A stretch of 64,000 nt of DNA, taken from assembly GCF_001506165.1 (NCBI RefSeq), contig NZ_CP011427.1, positions 2,232,001 through 2,296,000 on the forward strand, written 5' to 3'. The notes below the pieces were generated by a model that saw only the letters and a program-made list of their open reading frames with translations, was not told the DNA's origin and made no database searches. Source of the stretch: Pantoea vagans (GTDB lineage Bacteria > Pseudomonadota > Gammaproteobacteria > Enterobacterales > Enterobacteriaceae). Made by a program: the position numbers and the translations under genes. Shown piece by piece: positions 54,440 to 64,000 of the stretch (the first letter of the stretch is position 1; each line of letters starts with the position of its first letter).

Positions 54440-55261
54440 TTGAAAAGCAAAACTGAGCAGTTGGCTGATATGCAACAGCGCCGTGAGAAGATCCTGGAGA
54501 TGATCCGTGAAGACGGCACCGTCACGGTAAAAGCCTTGACCGATACTTTTGGCCTGACCGAAGCCACCATCCGTACCGATTTACGCATGTTGCAAAAGGC
54601 CGGGCACGTTCAGCGCTATCACGGTGGTGCCACCCTCATGACCGGAAAACAGAATACGGGTGCACTGCTACTGGAACGTCAGACGCATCTCGAAGAAAAA
54701 GAAGCCATTGGCCGCCTGGCGGCGCAGCATGTGGAAAATGGCGACACGGTGATTTTCGATTCCGGTACCACCACCACCGCGATTGCTGAGGCGATTGGGC
54801 ATATCCGTCGTTTATCAGTGATCACCACGGCGGTGAATATCGCACTGAAGCTTGGTGGGGAGCCCGGCATAAACATCCTTTTGACGGGAGGCACCTTTAA
54901 GTTCCCGACGCTCTCCACCTCAGGGGAAAAAGCCGCCTCCTTCTTCGAGAACGTGCTGGCAGAGAAACTGTTTCTCGCCACCGCCTGCATCTCGCCACGC
55001 CTCGGCCTCAGCTTCCCGAGTGAAACCGATATCAAAGTCAAAATGGCGATGATCAACTCAGCCAGTACGGTTTACGTGGTGGCGGACTCCAGCAAAATCG
55101 ATAAGGTGTCGATGTTTGCGCTGCCGTGCGAATGGAGCAAGATTCATTATTTGATCACGGACAGCGGGATTACTGCCACTCAGATTGCCGCATTTGAGGC
55201 GTTGGGTGTGCAGGTGTTGGTGGCAGGTGTTGAAGAGATGAAAAAGCGCGCCGTATTTTAA
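54440..55261 (+). CDS. DeoR-family transcriptional regulator
   Basis: The 273-aa regulator has a DeoR helix-turn-helix at the N-terminus (MQQRREKILEMIREDGTVTVKALTDTFGLTEATIRTDLRMLQKAGHVQRYHGG) and a C-terminal sugar-phosphate-sensing DeoRC domain (FDSGTTTTAIAEAI, then LLTGGTF and VVADSSKIDK). I choose TTG at 54440, correctly spaced from GAGGGAG; ATG 54470 is possible but has a weak site and clips the HTH leader. The frame open from 54245 includes non-family sequence. By position it should control the divergent uptake operon. Confidence 0.87.
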   Translation: MKSKTEQLADMQQRREKILEMIREDGTVTVKALTDTFGLTEATIRTDLRMLQKAGHVQRYHGGATLMTGKQNTGALLLERQTHLEEKEAIGRLAAQHVENGDTVIFDSGTTTTAIAEAIGHIRRLSVITTAVNIALKLGGEPGINILLTGGTFKFPTLSTSGEKAASFFENVLAEKLFLATACISPRLGLSFPSETDIKVKMAMINSASTVYVVADSSKIDKVSMFALPCEWSKIHYLITDSGITATQIAAFEALGVQVLVAGVEEMKKRAVF

Positions 55262-55299
55262 CGGCGGCTGACGAAAATGGGCCGTGTTATGGCCTGTTG

Positions 55300-55319
55300 G
55301 GGCGGCCAGCTGACCGCCC
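55300..55319. terminator. Hairpin between the DeoR regulator and cheZ
   Basis: GGGCGG / CCGCCC with an 8-nt loop lies between two convergent stops (55261 and 55326). There is no T tract on either side, so termination would be weak. Confidence 0.4.
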
Positions 55320-55325
55320 GCCGCA

Positions 55326-55970
55326 TCAGAACCCTAAGCTATCCAGCAGGTCATCAACCTGGTCCTGGTTCGCCACCACACCGGGTGCGTTGGCGTGGAT
55401 CTGCGGACCATTCAGCAGACTGCTGGCATCTTTACGCGCCGCTGCATTGGCTTCTGGCATATTCTCCAGTAGCACCATCAGCAGTTGACGTTCGATCTCC
55501 TGGATCACATCCATCATGCGCTTGATTACCTGACCGGTCAGGTCCTGGAAATCCTGCGCCATCATGATTTCCAACAATTGCTTGTTGGTATAAGACGTGT
55601 GCCCCGGTACGTCGGTCAAAAATTGACGCGTATCCGAAACCAACTCACGCGCATCAGTCAGTTCAATCGGATTTTCAAACCACGCATCCCAACGGCCTTT
55701 CAGCTGGTTGGCGCTGGATTCCATTTGGTCCTGGTGTGGCTGCGCAGCTTCTACGCAGTTCAGCGCACGTTCTGCCGCTTGCGCCGTCATTTGCACCACG
55801 TAATCCAGACGGTCACGCGCGTCCGGAATGGCTTCCGCCGCTTCGGCAATCGCCTGGTCTAACCCCAATTCGCGCAGGCTGTCACGCAACATGCGCGTCA
55901 GCGAGCCGATACGGGTAATAATGTCGTGTGCCGAGGCTTCTTCGGTTGGTTTCGGAAGGTCGCTCATCAC
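55326..55970 (-). CDS. cheZ: Chemotaxis protein phosphatase CheZ
   Basis: The 214-aa protein dephosphorylates CheY-P. The catalytic segment [20 protein letters not shown] carries the Asp and Gln corresponding to E. coli D143 and Q147, and the C-terminal tail [14 protein letters not shown] is the CheY-binding helix. Length equals E. coli CheZ. It follows cheY after 6 nt with GGAG. Confidence 0.97.
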   Translation of the reverse strand: MMSDLPKPTEEASAHDIITRIGSLTRMLRDSLRELGLDQAIAEAAEAIPDARDRLDYVVQMTAQAAERALNCVEAAQPHQDQMESSANQLKGRWDAWFENPIELTDARELVSDTRQFLTDVPGHTSYTNKQLLEIMMAQDFQDLTGQVIKRMMDVIQEIERQLLMVLLENMPEANAAARKDASSLLNGPQIHANAPGVVANQDQVDDLLDSLGF

Positions 55971-55976
55971 ATCTCC

Positions 55977-56366
55977 TTACATACCCAGTTTTTCGAAAAT
56001 TTTGCCCAATTTCTCTTCGAGTGTTGCCGCAGTAAATGGCTTCACGACGTATCCGCTGGCACCGGCTTGTGCGGCTGCGATGATGTTCTCTTTCTTGGCT
56101 TCTGCCGTCACCATCAGCACCGGCAGTTTGCTCAATGCGGCATCGGCACGAATCGTCTGCAGCAGTTCCAGACCATCCATGTTTGGCATATTCCAGTCAG
56201 AGACGACAAAATCAAAGCCGCCAGCACGCAGTTTGGTCAGCGCATCAACACCGTCTTCTGCTTCTTCAACGTTATTGAACCCCAGCTCCTTCAGCAGGTT
56301 ACGCACGATACGACGCATCGTGTTGAAATCGTCCACCACCAAAAAGCGCATATTTTTATCAGCCAT
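55977..56366 (-). CDS. cheY: Chemotaxis response regulator CheY
   Basis: The 129-aa single receiver domain binds the flagellar switch when phosphorylated and causes clockwise rotation. Acidic pocket and phospho-acceptor ([12 protein letters not shown], Asp57), Thr87 in MVTAEAK and Lys109 in YVVKPFTAA are all present. AGGAG precedes the ATG. Confidence 0.98.
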   Translation of the reverse strand: MADKNMRFLVVDDFNTMRRIVRNLLKELGFNNVEEAEDGVDALTKLRAGGFDFVVSDWNMPNMDGLELLQTIRADAALSKLPVLMVTAEAKKENIIAAAQAGASGYVVKPFTAATLEEKLGKIFEKLGM

Positions 56367-56405
56367 ATCTACTCCTGTGTTGTCTTGTCCGGCAGGACCG
56401 GCTCG

Positions 56406-57455
56406 TTAAATTCGCAATGCCTGTCCGGCGCTAATTTTCGCCAGCATATGCTGGCTGATGTGTCCTAAATCGACGACTTCACTGGTGCCGCCCATCGCAA
56501 TCGCTTCGCGCGGCATACCAAATACGACGCAGCTGGCTTCGTCCTGCGCGATGGTCCAGGCACCCGCGCGATGCATTTCCAGCATCCCGGCGGCACCGTC
56601 ATTCCCCATCCCGGTCAGAATCACGCCCACTGCATTTCGTCCTGCATGAACCGCAACCGAGCGAAACAGCACGTCAACTGACGGCTTATGGCGGTTCACT
56701 GGCGGTCCATCATTAAGTTTCACCACGTAGTTTGCGCCACTGCGGCCTAACTCCATGTGCATCGCCCCGGGTGCGATGTAGGCATGTCCGGGCAAAATAC
56801 GCTCGCCGTCTTCTGCCTCTTTCACGGTGATCTGGCACAGCTTGTTCAGACGCTCGGCAAAGGAACGCGTGAATCCCGGTGGCATATGTTGCGTGATCAG
56901 CAGTGCTGGGCTGGTGGCAGGCAGCGGTTGAAGCACATGGCGAATTGCCTCTGTGCCGCCGGTTGACGATCCGATGGCAATCAGTTTTTCACTACTCAGT
57001 AACGGACCGGCTTTCAGCGTCACCTGGGCTGGCGTAGCAGGCCGCGCATGCAATTTCGCCCGCGCCGCGGCACGAATTTTGTCAGCGATCATCTGGCTGT
57101 AGGCCAGCATGCCCTCACGAATGCCTAACTGCGGCTTGGTGACAAAATCCACCGCACCTAATTCCAGTGCGCGCAGGGTGACTTCCGAACCTTTTCCGGT
57201 CAGCGAAGAGACCATCACCACCGGCATCGGGCGCAGACGCATCAGCTTCTCAAGGAAGTCGAGGCCATCCATACGCGGCATTTCCACATCCAGCGTCAGC
57301 ACCTGTGGGTTGTACTGTTTGATTAAATCCCGCGCCACCAGGGGGTCCGGTGCCGTCGCGACCATCTCCATATCGGCATGGCTATTGATGATCTCGGTCA
57401 TCAACTGGCGCATTAACGCAGAGTCATCCACGCACATTACGGTGATTTTGCTCAT
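56406..57455 (-). CDS. cheB: Chemoreceptor glutamate methylesterase/deamidase CheB
   Basis: The 349-aa protein has an N-terminal receiver domain ([20 protein letters not shown]) and a C-terminal methylesterase with the catalytic Ser in [16 protein letters not shown], His in THMPPGF-like TQHMPPGF and Asp in GMGNDGAAG. It removes methyl groups from receptors during adaptation. Start overlaps the cheR stop by ATGA. Confidence 0.97.
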   Translation of the reverse strand: MSKITVMCVDDSALMRQLMTEIINSHADMEMVATAPDPLVARDLIKQYNPQVLTLDVEMPRMDGLDFLEKLMRLRPMPVVMVSSLTGKGSEVTLRALELGAVDFVTKPQLGIREGMLAYSQMIADKIRAAARAKLHARPATPAQVTLKAGPLLSSEKLIAIGSSTGGTEAIRHVLQPLPATSPALLITQHMPPGFTRSFAERLNKLCQITVKEAEDGERILPGHAYIAPGAMHMELGRSGANYVVKLNDGPPVNRHKPSVDVLFRSVAVHAGRNAVGVILTGMGNDGAAGMLEMHRAGAWTIAQDEASCVVFGMPREAIAMGGTSEVVDLGHISQHMLAKISAGQALRI

Positions 57456-58327
57456 CGTCTTTCCTTGGTCAATCCATAGACTGTCTGTCCACGCAGCCAG
57501 AACTCTTTACTGATCTGGCTGAAGTTCTCTGAATGGCCGGCAAACAACAAGCCGCCCGGCTTCAGCAGGGGAACGAAACGGCGCAAGATTTTCTCCTGCG
57601 TCTCTTTATCAAAATAGATCATCACGTTACGACAGAATATTGCGTCGAACGGACCCGGCAACGCCCAGTCGTTAGCCAATAGGTTCAACTGCGAGTAATT
57701 CACCATGCCAGCCAGCTCAGAGCGCACACGCACCATGCCTTCATGTGGCCCGGTGCCGCGCAGGAAAAAGCGCTGCAGCTGTGATTGCGACAAGGTGCGC
57801 AGCTCTTCCTGGCGATAGACACCCGCCACGGCCTTTTCCAATACTTGCGTATCGATGTCGCTGGCGTGCACCTGGAATTTACCCGGTCCGGTGCCTAGCG
57901 TTTCCGCCAGCGTCATGGCGATGGAGTACGGCTCTTCGCCGGTTGAGGCGGCGGTACTCCACACGCTGTAACTGCCACTGCGCTTACGCGCATGATCCGC
58001 GAGGATCGGGAAATGGTGCGCCTCGCGGAAAAATGAGGTCAGGTTGGTGGTCAGCGCGTTGATAAACGCCTGCCACTCAGCACTGTTCTGGTCTTGCTCC
58101 AGCAACGCCAGATAACGACCAAAATCATCAATATTCAGCATGCGCAAACGGCGCACTAAGCGGTTGTAAACCATCTCCCGCTTATGATCGGCCAGCACAA
58201 TACCTGCGCGCTGATAGATCAGCTGGCTGATACGACGAAAATGAGTATCTGAGAGCGGCAGGCGCTGCACCATTTGCGAGAGCAGCGTTGTCGCTTCACT
58301 TTGATCCAATAACGTCGATTTCTTCAT
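57452..58327 (-). CDS. cheR: Chemoreceptor glutamate methyltransferase CheR
   Basis: The 291-aa SAM-dependent enzyme methylates receptor glutamates. The N-terminal helical domain binds the methylation helices. The SAM site is in [22 protein letters not shown], and [18 protein letters not shown] is typical. The beta-subdomain that docks on the receptor C-terminal pentapeptide is present; all three receptors upstream end in such a pentapeptide (NWETF or HWETF). Confidence 0.96.
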   Translation of the reverse strand: MKKSTLLDQSEATTLLSQMVQRLPLSDTHFRRISQLIYQRAGIVLADHKREMVYNRLVRRLRMLNIDDFGRYLALLEQDQNSAEWQAFINALTTNLTSFFREAHHFPILADHARKRSGSYSVWSTAASTGEEPYSIAMTLAETLGTGPGKFQVHASDIDTQVLEKAVAGVYRQEELRTLSQSQLQRFFLRGTGPHEGMVRVRSELAGMVNYSQLNLLANDWALPGPFDAIFCRNVMIYFDKETQEKILRRFVPLLKPGGLLFAGHSENFSQISKEFWLRGQTVYGLTKERR

Positions 58328-58392
58328 GTCAGGTCACCCGGCAACAAACTGATTAAATTGTGATACTGCGGTTACTGCTGTGCTGCCAGTTG

Positions 58393-58410
58393 GGCCGCCT
58401 TGCGGCGGCC
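58393..58410 (-). other. Hairpin between the Tsr-like receptor gene and cheR
   Basis: GGCCGCC / GGCGGCC with a 4-nt loop lies 8 nt beyond the receptor stop. No T tract follows, so it may stabilise the upstream mRNA end or be a partial terminator rather than a full stop before cheR. Confidence 0.45.
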
Positions 58411-58417
58411 ACTCGGA

Positions 58418-60103
58418 TTAAAAGGTTTCCCAGTTTTCGTCCGCGTTACGTGTACCTGCCGGTTGCGCCAGCGCTTTTGGCGCGGCTGAACGCAAAATTT
58501 TTGGCGCTGTAGTTACGTTAACGGCCTGAGCGACAAATTCTTTACCAATATTGAACACGGCAACCGACTGTTTCAGTCGGCTGGCCTGATCTTCCAGTGC
58601 CGCCGCTGCCGTCGCGGACTCTTCCACCAGCGCGGCGTTCTGCTGAGTAACCCGATCCATTTCGTTCACCGCTAAGCCAACCTGGTCGATCCCGCGGCTC
58701 TGCTCATCAGACGCAGAGGCGATTTCACCCATGATGTCGGTCACACGCGTGACGGCATTAACGATGTTGGTCATGGTTTCGCCGGCGCTTTCTACCAGCA
58801 CCGAACCGGTGTTCACGCGGCTCACCGAATCCTCAATCAGACCTTTGATCTCTTTTGCTGCCTGGGCGCTGCGTTGTGCCAGGCTGCGCACTTCGCCCGC
58901 GACCACCGCAAAACCACGGCCCTGTTCACCGGCACGCGCGGCTTCAACCGCGGCGTTCAGCGCCAGGATATTGGTCTGGAAGGCGATGCCATCAATGACG
59001 CTGATAATGTCGGCAATTTTCTTCGAGCTACCGGTGATCTCTTTCATGGTGGTGACCACGCCATCGACCACTTTGCCGCCGTGCTGCGCCGTTTCTGAGG
59101 CGGTCAGCGCCAGCTGTGAAGCCTGACGGGCGTTTTCGGCGTTCTGTTTCACCGTGGCGGTTAACTGCTCCATGCTGGCGGCAGTCTCTTCAAGCGAAGC
59201 TGCCTGCTGCTCGGTGCGAGAGGAGAGATCGTTGTTGCCCATGGCGATTTCACTGGCGCCGGTATAGATGGCGTCTGAACCATCACGCACGGTACGCACG
59301 GTGTTAGACAGCTCCTGCTGCATATGCTGGAGCGAGCTGAGCAATTCGCCCATCTCGTTACGCATGCTGACATCAATCTGCTGCGTGAGATCACCACGCG
59401 CGATATGGCGGATATGCTCAATACTCTGTTTCAGAGGACGGATCAGCACGTTACGCATGCCATTCCACACCAGCAGAATCACCAGGAAGGTCACCAGCAA
59501 CGTGCCAAGTACCAGCATGATAGAGTGTTGATAAGCGCTTTCGTTGGCATCGATACCCTGCTTGGCCAACACCATGTTATTAGCGAGCCAGGCGTTGTAA
59601 TCGGTTTCAAACTTATTCTGGAAACCCTGCGTCGGCTGGTCGACGAAACCTTTGAAATTTCCTGCACCCAGGAAATCAATCAGCTCAGCCAGTGCACCAC
59701 GGAAGGCTTTATAGTTCGCCTGTAACGTCAGCACGTTTTCGGCAGACTTGCCTTTTTCAGACAAGTTGGCGTTGAACTCAGCAAACCCTTTGTCAGCGGT
59801 TTGTAACTCCTCATTGGCCAGTGCCACCAGTTCTTTCACGGTCGCGCCTGAGCCAGCCTGCTGGCTGTCCAGCAGATAGCGGATCCCTGCACGGTTCAGC
59901 GTGTTACGCGCCTGAACCAGTGATACCCAAGAGGTGCCCATTGCCCGTTGCAGCGTGCTGAGACGCTGGTTGTAAGCAAAATTCTCTTTATCGGCTTTCA
60001 CCGTGGTAAAAAACATCCCTCCGGAAAACAGCTGCAGCAAGGCAAACAAGGCCAGCACACACAACAGCCCGGAAACGACTCGAATACGACTAAACATAAA
60101 CAC
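58418..60103 (-). CDS. tsr: Methyl-accepting chemotaxis protein, serine-receptor (Tsr) type
   Basis: The 561-aa receptor has TM1 (about residues 10-32), a four-helix periplasmic domain, TM2 (about 193-215), HAMP and the methylation/signalling region with the tip [36 protein letters not shown]. It ends ENWETF. In the periplasmic domain [18 protein letters not shown] and [10 protein letters not shown] match the E. coli Tsr serine-site segments, including the three arginines at Tsr 64, 69 and 73. Serine is thus the probable ligand. It has its own sigma-28-type promoter. Confidence 0.85.
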   Translation of the reverse strand: MFMFSRIRVVSGLLCVLALFALLQLFSGGMFFTTVKADKENFAYNQRLSTLQRAMGTSWVSLVQARNTLNRAGIRYLLDSQQAGSGATVKELVALANEELQTADKGFAEFNANLSEKGKSAENVLTLQANYKAFRGALAELIDFLGAGNFKGFVDQPTQGFQNKFETDYNAWLANNMVLAKQGIDANESAYQHSIMLVLGTLLVTFLVILLVWNGMRNVLIRPLKQSIEHIRHIARGDLTQQIDVSMRNEMGELLSSLQHMQQELSNTVRTVRDGSDAIYTGASEIAMGNNDLSSRTEQQAASLEETAASMEQLTATVKQNAENARQASQLALTASETAQHGGKVVDGVVTTMKEITGSSKKIADIISVIDGIAFQTNILALNAAVEAARAGEQGRGFAVVAGEVRSLAQRSAQAAKEIKGLIEDSVSRVNTGSVLVESAGETMTNIVNAVTRVTDIMGEIASASDEQSRGIDQVGLAVNEMDRVTQQNAALVEESATAAAALEDQASRLKQSVAVFNIGKEFVAQAVNVTTAPKILRSAAPKALAQPAGTRNADENWETF

Positions 60104-60128
60104 CTCATTGGTTGGCGGATCGCTCCTG

Positions 60129-60154
60129 TTATCGGCCTTCGCGGGGGATCTTTA
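60129..60154 (-). promoter_or_regulatory. Sigma-28 promoter of the Tsr-like receptor gene
   Basis: On the minus strand a perfect -10 GCCGATAA (60129-60136) is preceded by TAAAGATC, close to the -35 TAAAGTTT. The spacer is one base shorter than the usual TAAA-N15 arrangement. It lies 26 bp before the start codon. Confidence 0.75.
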
Positions 60155-60262
60155 CGGATGATGTGACGGGTTGGACCAGCGGGAATTAGGGAGGAATCGG
60201 GATAAATTGGCTTTAGGGGGTAGATAAGCGGGAGAGGGGTAGATTCCCCCCTCCCTCAACGC

Positions 60263-61933
60263 TTAAAACGTTTCCCAGTGGCTGTCACTCACCGGTGCTG
60301 TCACTGCTTTACGTGGTGTTTTCACCGCTTGCGGCGCGATCTGAGGATGACGCACCACCACCTCTGCTTGCGCAGCACGCGGCACGCGGAAGACCGCCAC
60401 CGACTGGCTCAGTCGGCTGGCCTGCTCTTCCAGTGAAGCCGCAGCAGCAGCGGACTCTTCCACCAACGAAGCGTTCTGTTGTGTCACGCGGTCCATCTCA
60501 GTGACGGCCTGACCGACCTGATCGATTCCCCGGCTCTGTTCATCAGAGGCTGAAGCAATCTCGCCCATGATATCGGTGACGCGAGTGACCGCCCCGACGA
60601 TATCGTTCATGGTTTCACCGGCGGTGCCCACCAGCTGTGAACCGCTATTGACGCGGTTGACCGAATCTTCAATCAATCCTTTGATCTCTTTGGCGGCCTG
60701 GGCACTGCGCTGCGCCAGATTACGCACTTCACCCGCCACCACGGCAAATCCACGCCCCTGCTCACCCGCACGCGCAGCTTCAACCGCGGCGTTGAGCGCC
60801 AGGATGTTAGTCTGGAAGGCAATACCGTCGATCACGCTGATAATATCGGCGATTTTTTTCGAACTGCCTGCAATGTCATGCATGGTACGCACCACCCCAT
60901 CGACCACTTCGCCGCCTTTACGTGCCGTATCCGAAGCGCTCAGTGCCAACTGCGATGCCTGACGGGCATTTTCCGCATTTTGTTTCACGGTAGCAGTCAA
61001 CTGCTCCATGCTGGCTGCCGTCTGCTCCAGCGAGGCCGCTTGCTCTTCGGTACGCGCAGAGAGGTCGTTATTACCCGCTGAGATTTCACTCGCCCCGGTA
61101 AAGATGGCATCGGAACCGTCACGCACGTTGCTGACGGTTCGTACCAGCGACTGCTGCATCTCATGCAGGCTGGCCGCCAGCTGGCTCATCTCATTGCGCC
61201 CTTCCACTGTGATGTTCTGCGTCAGATCGCCAGAAGCGATATGGCGAATATGCCCCAGCAGCTGATGCAGCGGTTGGATCAGCACGCTACGCAAGCCAAA
61301 CCAGCAGCCGACAATGACAAACACCACCACCAGTGCAACAAACGCCAGCAGCCACATCATGGTGTGGAAGGCACGCTGGTTCTGCGCCACGCCTTCCGCC
61401 GCCAGAGCGCTCTGTGCGGTGCGCCACTCGGCATAAGTCGCTTTCATCTTCACCTGTTTGGCTTCGATATTCTGATCAAACATACCCTGCAGGTCGTTGG
61501 CTTTTAGACGTTCCAGCATCGCTTTTAAGCCATCGTTAAACGCCGCGTAGTCCGCTTCCAGTCGGTCGCGCAACGCGTCCGGTAAACCTGGCGTGCCCGG
61601 CAGATCGTAATACCGCTGATAGTGCCCTGCGGCGACATCCAGCTGTTTTTCCGTCTGCGCAATCAGCGCCTGAAGCTGACCGCCGTTGGACTGTGCCGCC
61701 ATAGTGCCCTGCATGCGCAGCATGGCGCGGTTCAATACGGTACGGGTCTGGTTGAGCTCAATCCAGGCATCGGACATCGCGCCAACATTATTGGTGGAGG
61801 TCTGCGCGACGGCAAACGCCTCTTTATCTTTCTGTAAAGCAGACCAGAACAGCCCGCCCGACAGTAACTGCAAAGCGCCAAACACCAGCAAGACGGTGAT
61901 AAGGCTGGTGACGACATTAATTCGTTTTAACAT
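60263..61933 (-). CDS. Methyl-accepting chemotaxis protein, unknown ligand (middle receptor)
   Basis: The 556-aa receptor has TM1 ([29 protein letters not shown]), a periplasmic four-helix domain, TM2 (about 188-212), HAMP and a signalling region almost identical to the neighbouring receptors; it ends SHWETF. The periplasmic domain has [17 protein letters not shown] in the ligand-helix position, but the QPTQG motif is replaced by QNIEAKQ, so neither serine nor aspartate can be assigned. The frame runs to 62035, upstream of the promoter; ATG 61933 follows TGGAG. Confidence 0.9.
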   Translation of the reverse strand: MLKRINVVTSLITVLLVFGALQLLSGGLFWSALQKDKEAFAVAQTSTNNVGAMSDAWIELNQTRTVLNRAMLRMQGTMAAQSNGGQLQALIAQTEKQLDVAAGHYQRYYDLPGTPGLPDALRDRLEADYAAFNDGLKAMLERLKANDLQGMFDQNIEAKQVKMKATYAEWRTAQSALAAEGVAQNQRAFHTMMWLLAFVALVVVFVIVGCWFGLRSVLIQPLHQLLGHIRHIASGDLTQNITVEGRNEMSQLAASLHEMQQSLVRTVSNVRDGSDAIFTGASEISAGNNDLSARTEEQAASLEQTAASMEQLTATVKQNAENARQASQLALSASDTARKGGEVVDGVVRTMHDIAGSSKKIADIISVIDGIAFQTNILALNAAVEAARAGEQGRGFAVVAGEVRNLAQRSAQAAKEIKGLIEDSVNRVNSGSQLVGTAGETMNDIVGAVTRVTDIMGEIASASDEQSRGIDQVGQAVTEMDRVTQQNASLVEESAAAAASLEEQASRLSQSVAVFRVPRAAQAEVVVRHPQIAPQAVKTPRKAVTAPVSDSHWETF

Positions 61934-61970
61934 GGGTTCTCCAGAGGATGATGCGTTTCGGCTTCCGCTG

Positions 61971-61997
61971 TTATCGACCGCAGTTGTTAAAATTTGA
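61971..61997 (-). promoter_or_regulatory. Sigma-28 promoter of the middle receptor gene
   Basis: Minus strand: TCAAATTT (6 of 8 matches to TAAAGTTT), exactly 11 bp, then GTCGATAA (7 of 8 matches to GCCGATAA). It lies 38 bp before the start ATG. Confidence 0.8.
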
Positions 61998-62084
61998 GGG
62001 GCTTTAACGGCTTTTACGAAATATAATTCTGCCAATAAGTTTCTTTACAGAGTTTTATAACTAAAGAAATTGTCATTAAAAAAA

Positions 62085-62118
62085 ATGCGCCTTTACCGCA
62101 GGAGCGATAAAAGCGCAT
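62085..62118 (-). terminator. Terminator of the first receptor gene
   Basis: ATGCGC and a TTTTA / TAAAG extension pair with GCGCAT across a 12-nt loop and are followed on the minus strand by eight T. It lies about 85 nt beyond the stop of the receptor gene at 62202 and before the promoter of the next receptor. Confidence 0.75.
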
Positions 62119-62158
62119 CGTGGTTATCTATTCTTAGCCAGGCTATAACCTGCCGTCT

Positions 62159-62189
62159 GTAGGGTGCGGCACTTGTGCCGTCCGCCTAC
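62159..62189. repeat. REP-like palindrome
   Basis: GTAGG.TGCGGCAC / GTGCCGTCCGCCTAC is an imperfect inverted repeat with a 2-nt centre in the gap between two receptor genes. It resembles the short intergenic palindromes of this genus. Confidence 0.5.
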
Positions 62190-62201
62190 TCCCGCAATCG
62201 G

Positions 62202-63878
62202 TTAGAAGGTTTCCCAGTTGCTGTCACTTACAGGTGCAGTCACGGCCTTACGCGGCGCACTTAACACAGGTGGCGCAATCTGTGGATGACGAACCACAGC
62301 GCCGGCCACTGCAGGCTGTGCTGCGCGCGCAACCTTGAACACCGCCACAGACTGGCTCAGGCGGCTGGCCTGCTCTTCCAGTGAGGCGGCTGCGGCGGCA
62401 GACTCTTCCACTAGCGAAGCATTCTGCTGTGTCACGCGATCCATTTCGGTGACCGCCTGGCCGACCTGGTCGATACCGCGACTCTGCTCATCCGATGCAG
62501 AGGCGATCTCGCCCATAATGTCGGTTACACGCGTCACCGCACTGACGATTTCACTCATGGTGTCACCCGCGGTGCCCACCAGCTCAGAGCCGCTGTTGAC
62601 ACGACTTACCGAGTCTTCAATCAGGCTCTTAATCTCTTTCGCGGCTTGTGCACTGCGCTGTGCCAGGTTACGAACTTCACCCGCGACCACGGCAAAACCA
62701 CGCCCCTGCTCACCGGCACGGGCCGCTTCAACCGCCGCGTTTAGCGCCAGAATATTGGTCTGGAAAGCGATGCCATCAATCACGCTGATGATATCGGCAA
62801 TTTTCTTCGAGCTACCGGCGATATCGCTCATGGTACGCACGACGCCAGCCACCACATTGCCGCCCTTCTGTGCCGTTTCGGACGCGCTGAGTGCCAGCTG
62901 CGATGCCTGTCGGGCATTTTCGGCGTTCTGTTTCACCGTTGCGGTGAGCTGCTCCATGCTGGCAGCGGTCTGCTCCAGCGATGCCGCCTGCTCTTCAGTA
63001 CGTGCAGAGAGGTCATTGTTACCCGCTGAGATTTCACTGGCACCGGTGAAGATGGCGTCAGAACCATCACGCACGTTGCTGACAGTGCGCACCAGCGACT
63101 GCTGCATATCATGCAAACTGGTGGCTAACTGCGTCATCTCATTGCGACCTTCAATCGCGATGGTCTGCGTCAGATCGCCCTGCGCAATATGTTGGATGTG
63201 CTGAATATTGTCGTTGAGCGGCTTAATCAATACCTTGCGTAAGCCGACCCAGCACAGCGCAATCACGGCAATCACCACTACCATCACGGCACCCAGCAAC
63301 CACATCATATGCTGGTAAGCCGATACGTTAGCTTGCACACCGGCTTCGGTCAGACGATCCTGATCGGCACGCCACTGGCTGTAATCTTTCAGGAACGCAC
63401 TCTGGCTTGGTGCCACCGGTGCTTTACCGGCCAGCACCAGATCTTTTGCCAGCAGCGCGTCCTGCATCTGGCTCAGTGCACTGGCATAAGCGGTGTAAGT
63501 CTGATCCAGATGCTGATTCAGCTCGACGTCCTGTCCCGGTGTATCCGGAATCGCTTTAAACTCCTGGTAGTGATTCGCTGCACTTTTCTGAAACGCCTTG
63601 CTGTCGTCATACAGGCCAGCAATATCTGGCTCAGTACCGTTCAGTTTGCTGGTGGCCATACGCAACTGAATGCGGGTTAACACCACACGGCTCTGGTTGA
63701 GACTCATGTAGGCATCGTTGATGGCAGCCGTGTTTTTACTCGCCAGCTGTGAAACGTTGAAACTAGTTTTGTCATCACTCAGCGCTTTGAAAAACAGCGA
63801 GCCGGATGCCAGTTGCAGAAAACCAAACACCAATAGCACCAGCAATAAACTGGTGACAACACGGATTTTTGTAAACAT
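62202..63878 (-). CDS. Methyl-accepting chemotaxis protein, unknown ligand (first receptor)
   Basis: The 558-aa receptor has TM1 (about residues 8-30), a periplasmic four-helix domain, TM2 ([23 protein letters not shown]), HAMP and the shared signalling region, ending SNWETF. The periplasmic part ([20 protein letters not shown], later [14 protein letters not shown]) differs from both neighbours and from Tsr/Tar, so the ligand is unknown. From the HAMP domain on it is nearly identical to the middle receptor, which suggests duplication or gene conversion. Confidence 0.92.
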   Translation of the reverse strand: MFTKIRVVTSLLLVLLVFGFLQLASGSLFFKALSDDKTSFNVSQLASKNTAAINDAYMSLNQSRVVLTRIQLRMATSKLNGTEPDIAGLYDDSKAFQKSAANHYQEFKAIPDTPGQDVELNQHLDQTYTAYASALSQMQDALLAKDLVLAGKAPVAPSQSAFLKDYSQWRADQDRLTEAGVQANVSAYQHMMWLLGAVMVVVIAVIALCWVGLRKVLIKPLNDNIQHIQHIAQGDLTQTIAIEGRNEMTQLATSLHDMQQSLVRTVSNVRDGSDAIFTGASEISAGNNDLSARTEEQAASLEQTAASMEQLTATVKQNAENARQASQLALSASETAQKGGNVVAGVVRTMSDIAGSSKKIADIISVIDGIAFQTNILALNAAVEAARAGEQGRGFAVVAGEVRNLAQRSAQAAKEIKSLIEDSVSRVNSGSELVGTAGDTMSEIVSAVTRVTDIMGEIASASDEQSRGIDQVGQAVTEMDRVTQQNASLVEESAAAAASLEEQASRLSQSVAVFKVARAAQPAVAGAVVRHPQIAPPVLSAPRKAVTAPVSDSNWETF

Positions 63879-63917
63879 AGTTTGCCCTGGAAAAAGAAGA
63901 AAAATGACGCAGTTCAG

Positions 63918-63944
63918 TTATCGACCCATGGCGAGGAATATTGA
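63918..63944 (-). promoter_or_regulatory. Sigma-28 promoter of the first receptor gene
   Basis: Minus strand: TCAATATT (5 of 8 matches to TAAAGTTT), exactly 11 bp, then GTCGATAA (7 of 8 matches). It lies 40 bp before the start codon. The same GTCGATAA appears before the middle receptor. Confidence 0.75.
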
Positions 63945-64000
63945 GAGTAAATGTAGGGGCTTTTGGATTTTTTTTGTTGAATTACAAGTAATTAATTTAG

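Noticed and set aside
62335-63204. A 289-codon plus-strand frame inside the first receptor gene, with similar frames inside the other two receptors
   Set aside because: Recurrence comes from the near-identical receptor signalling domains read in antisense; composition (Ser/Ala/Thr-rich) is typical of such shadows.

Overview
The window is a stretch of chromosome from an enterobacterium. Gene order from ydiJ through ydiK, rprA, ppsA, ppsR, aroH, selO, ydiV, nlpC, btuDEC, ihfA, pheTS, rplT, rpmI, infC, thrS, ydiY, ydiZ, yniA, yniB, hxpB, ydjM, tcyP, osmE, nadE, cho, spy and astEBDAC follows the Escherichia coli order I remember for this region. There are losses (no pfkB, ydiE or ves in their usual places) and insertions: kduID, an MFS pump, a DUF2502 gene and a DUF6515 gene. 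The pattern and protein sequences suggest Erwiniaceae (Pantoea or Erwinia), but I could not run a search to confirm this.

Layout. 1-1950: 5' part of ydiJ, frameshifted at a run of seven G. 2154-8652: ydiK, the sRNA RprA, PEP synthase (ppsA) with its regulator ppsR, and the DAHP synthase aroH. 8658-14551 (minus): selO, ydiV, nlpC, the vitamin B12 importer genes btuD-btuE-btuC and a DUF2502 protein. 14744-21969 (minus): the translation cluster thrS-infC-rpmI-rplT-(pheM)-pheS-pheT-ihfA. Its controls can be read directly: an ATT start on infC, a Phe-rich leader peptide with attenuator, and a tRNA-Thr anticodon-like hairpin in the thrS leader. 22214-30705: ydiY, ydiZ, yniA, yniB, hxpB, kduI-kduD behind a KdgR-type box, SOS gene ydjM, cystine carrier tcyP and a small secreted protein. 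30759-34969: osmE, an MFS pump, nadE, SOS nuclease cho and the chaperone spy. 35033-35960 has no gene but holds two structured repeats inside a larger inverted repeat. 35961-42044 (minus): astCADBE for arginine catabolism behind a sigma-54 promoter.

42926-47731 holds accessory genes: a general porin, a secreted alpha/beta hydrolase whose 3' end overlaps a convergent membrane-anchored AraC regulator, and a YchO-type inverse autotransporter. A third copy of the structured repeat lies at about 47923-48092. 48186-55261 is a carbohydrate or polyol uptake and oxidation locus: two short-chain dehydrogenases, a ribose-type ABC importer (binding protein, ATPase, permease), a DUF2291 lipoprotein, and a divergent DeoR-family regulator. 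55326-63878 (minus) is the chemotaxis block cheR-cheB-cheY-cheZ preceded by three chemoreceptor genes, each with its own sigma-28-type promoter.

No prophage, CRISPR array, transposase, toxin-antitoxin module or known defence system was seen. The best candidates for something undescribed are the repeat family at 35424-35863 and 47923-48092, whose copies differ in sequence but keep paired stems, and the unassigned polyol-type operon.
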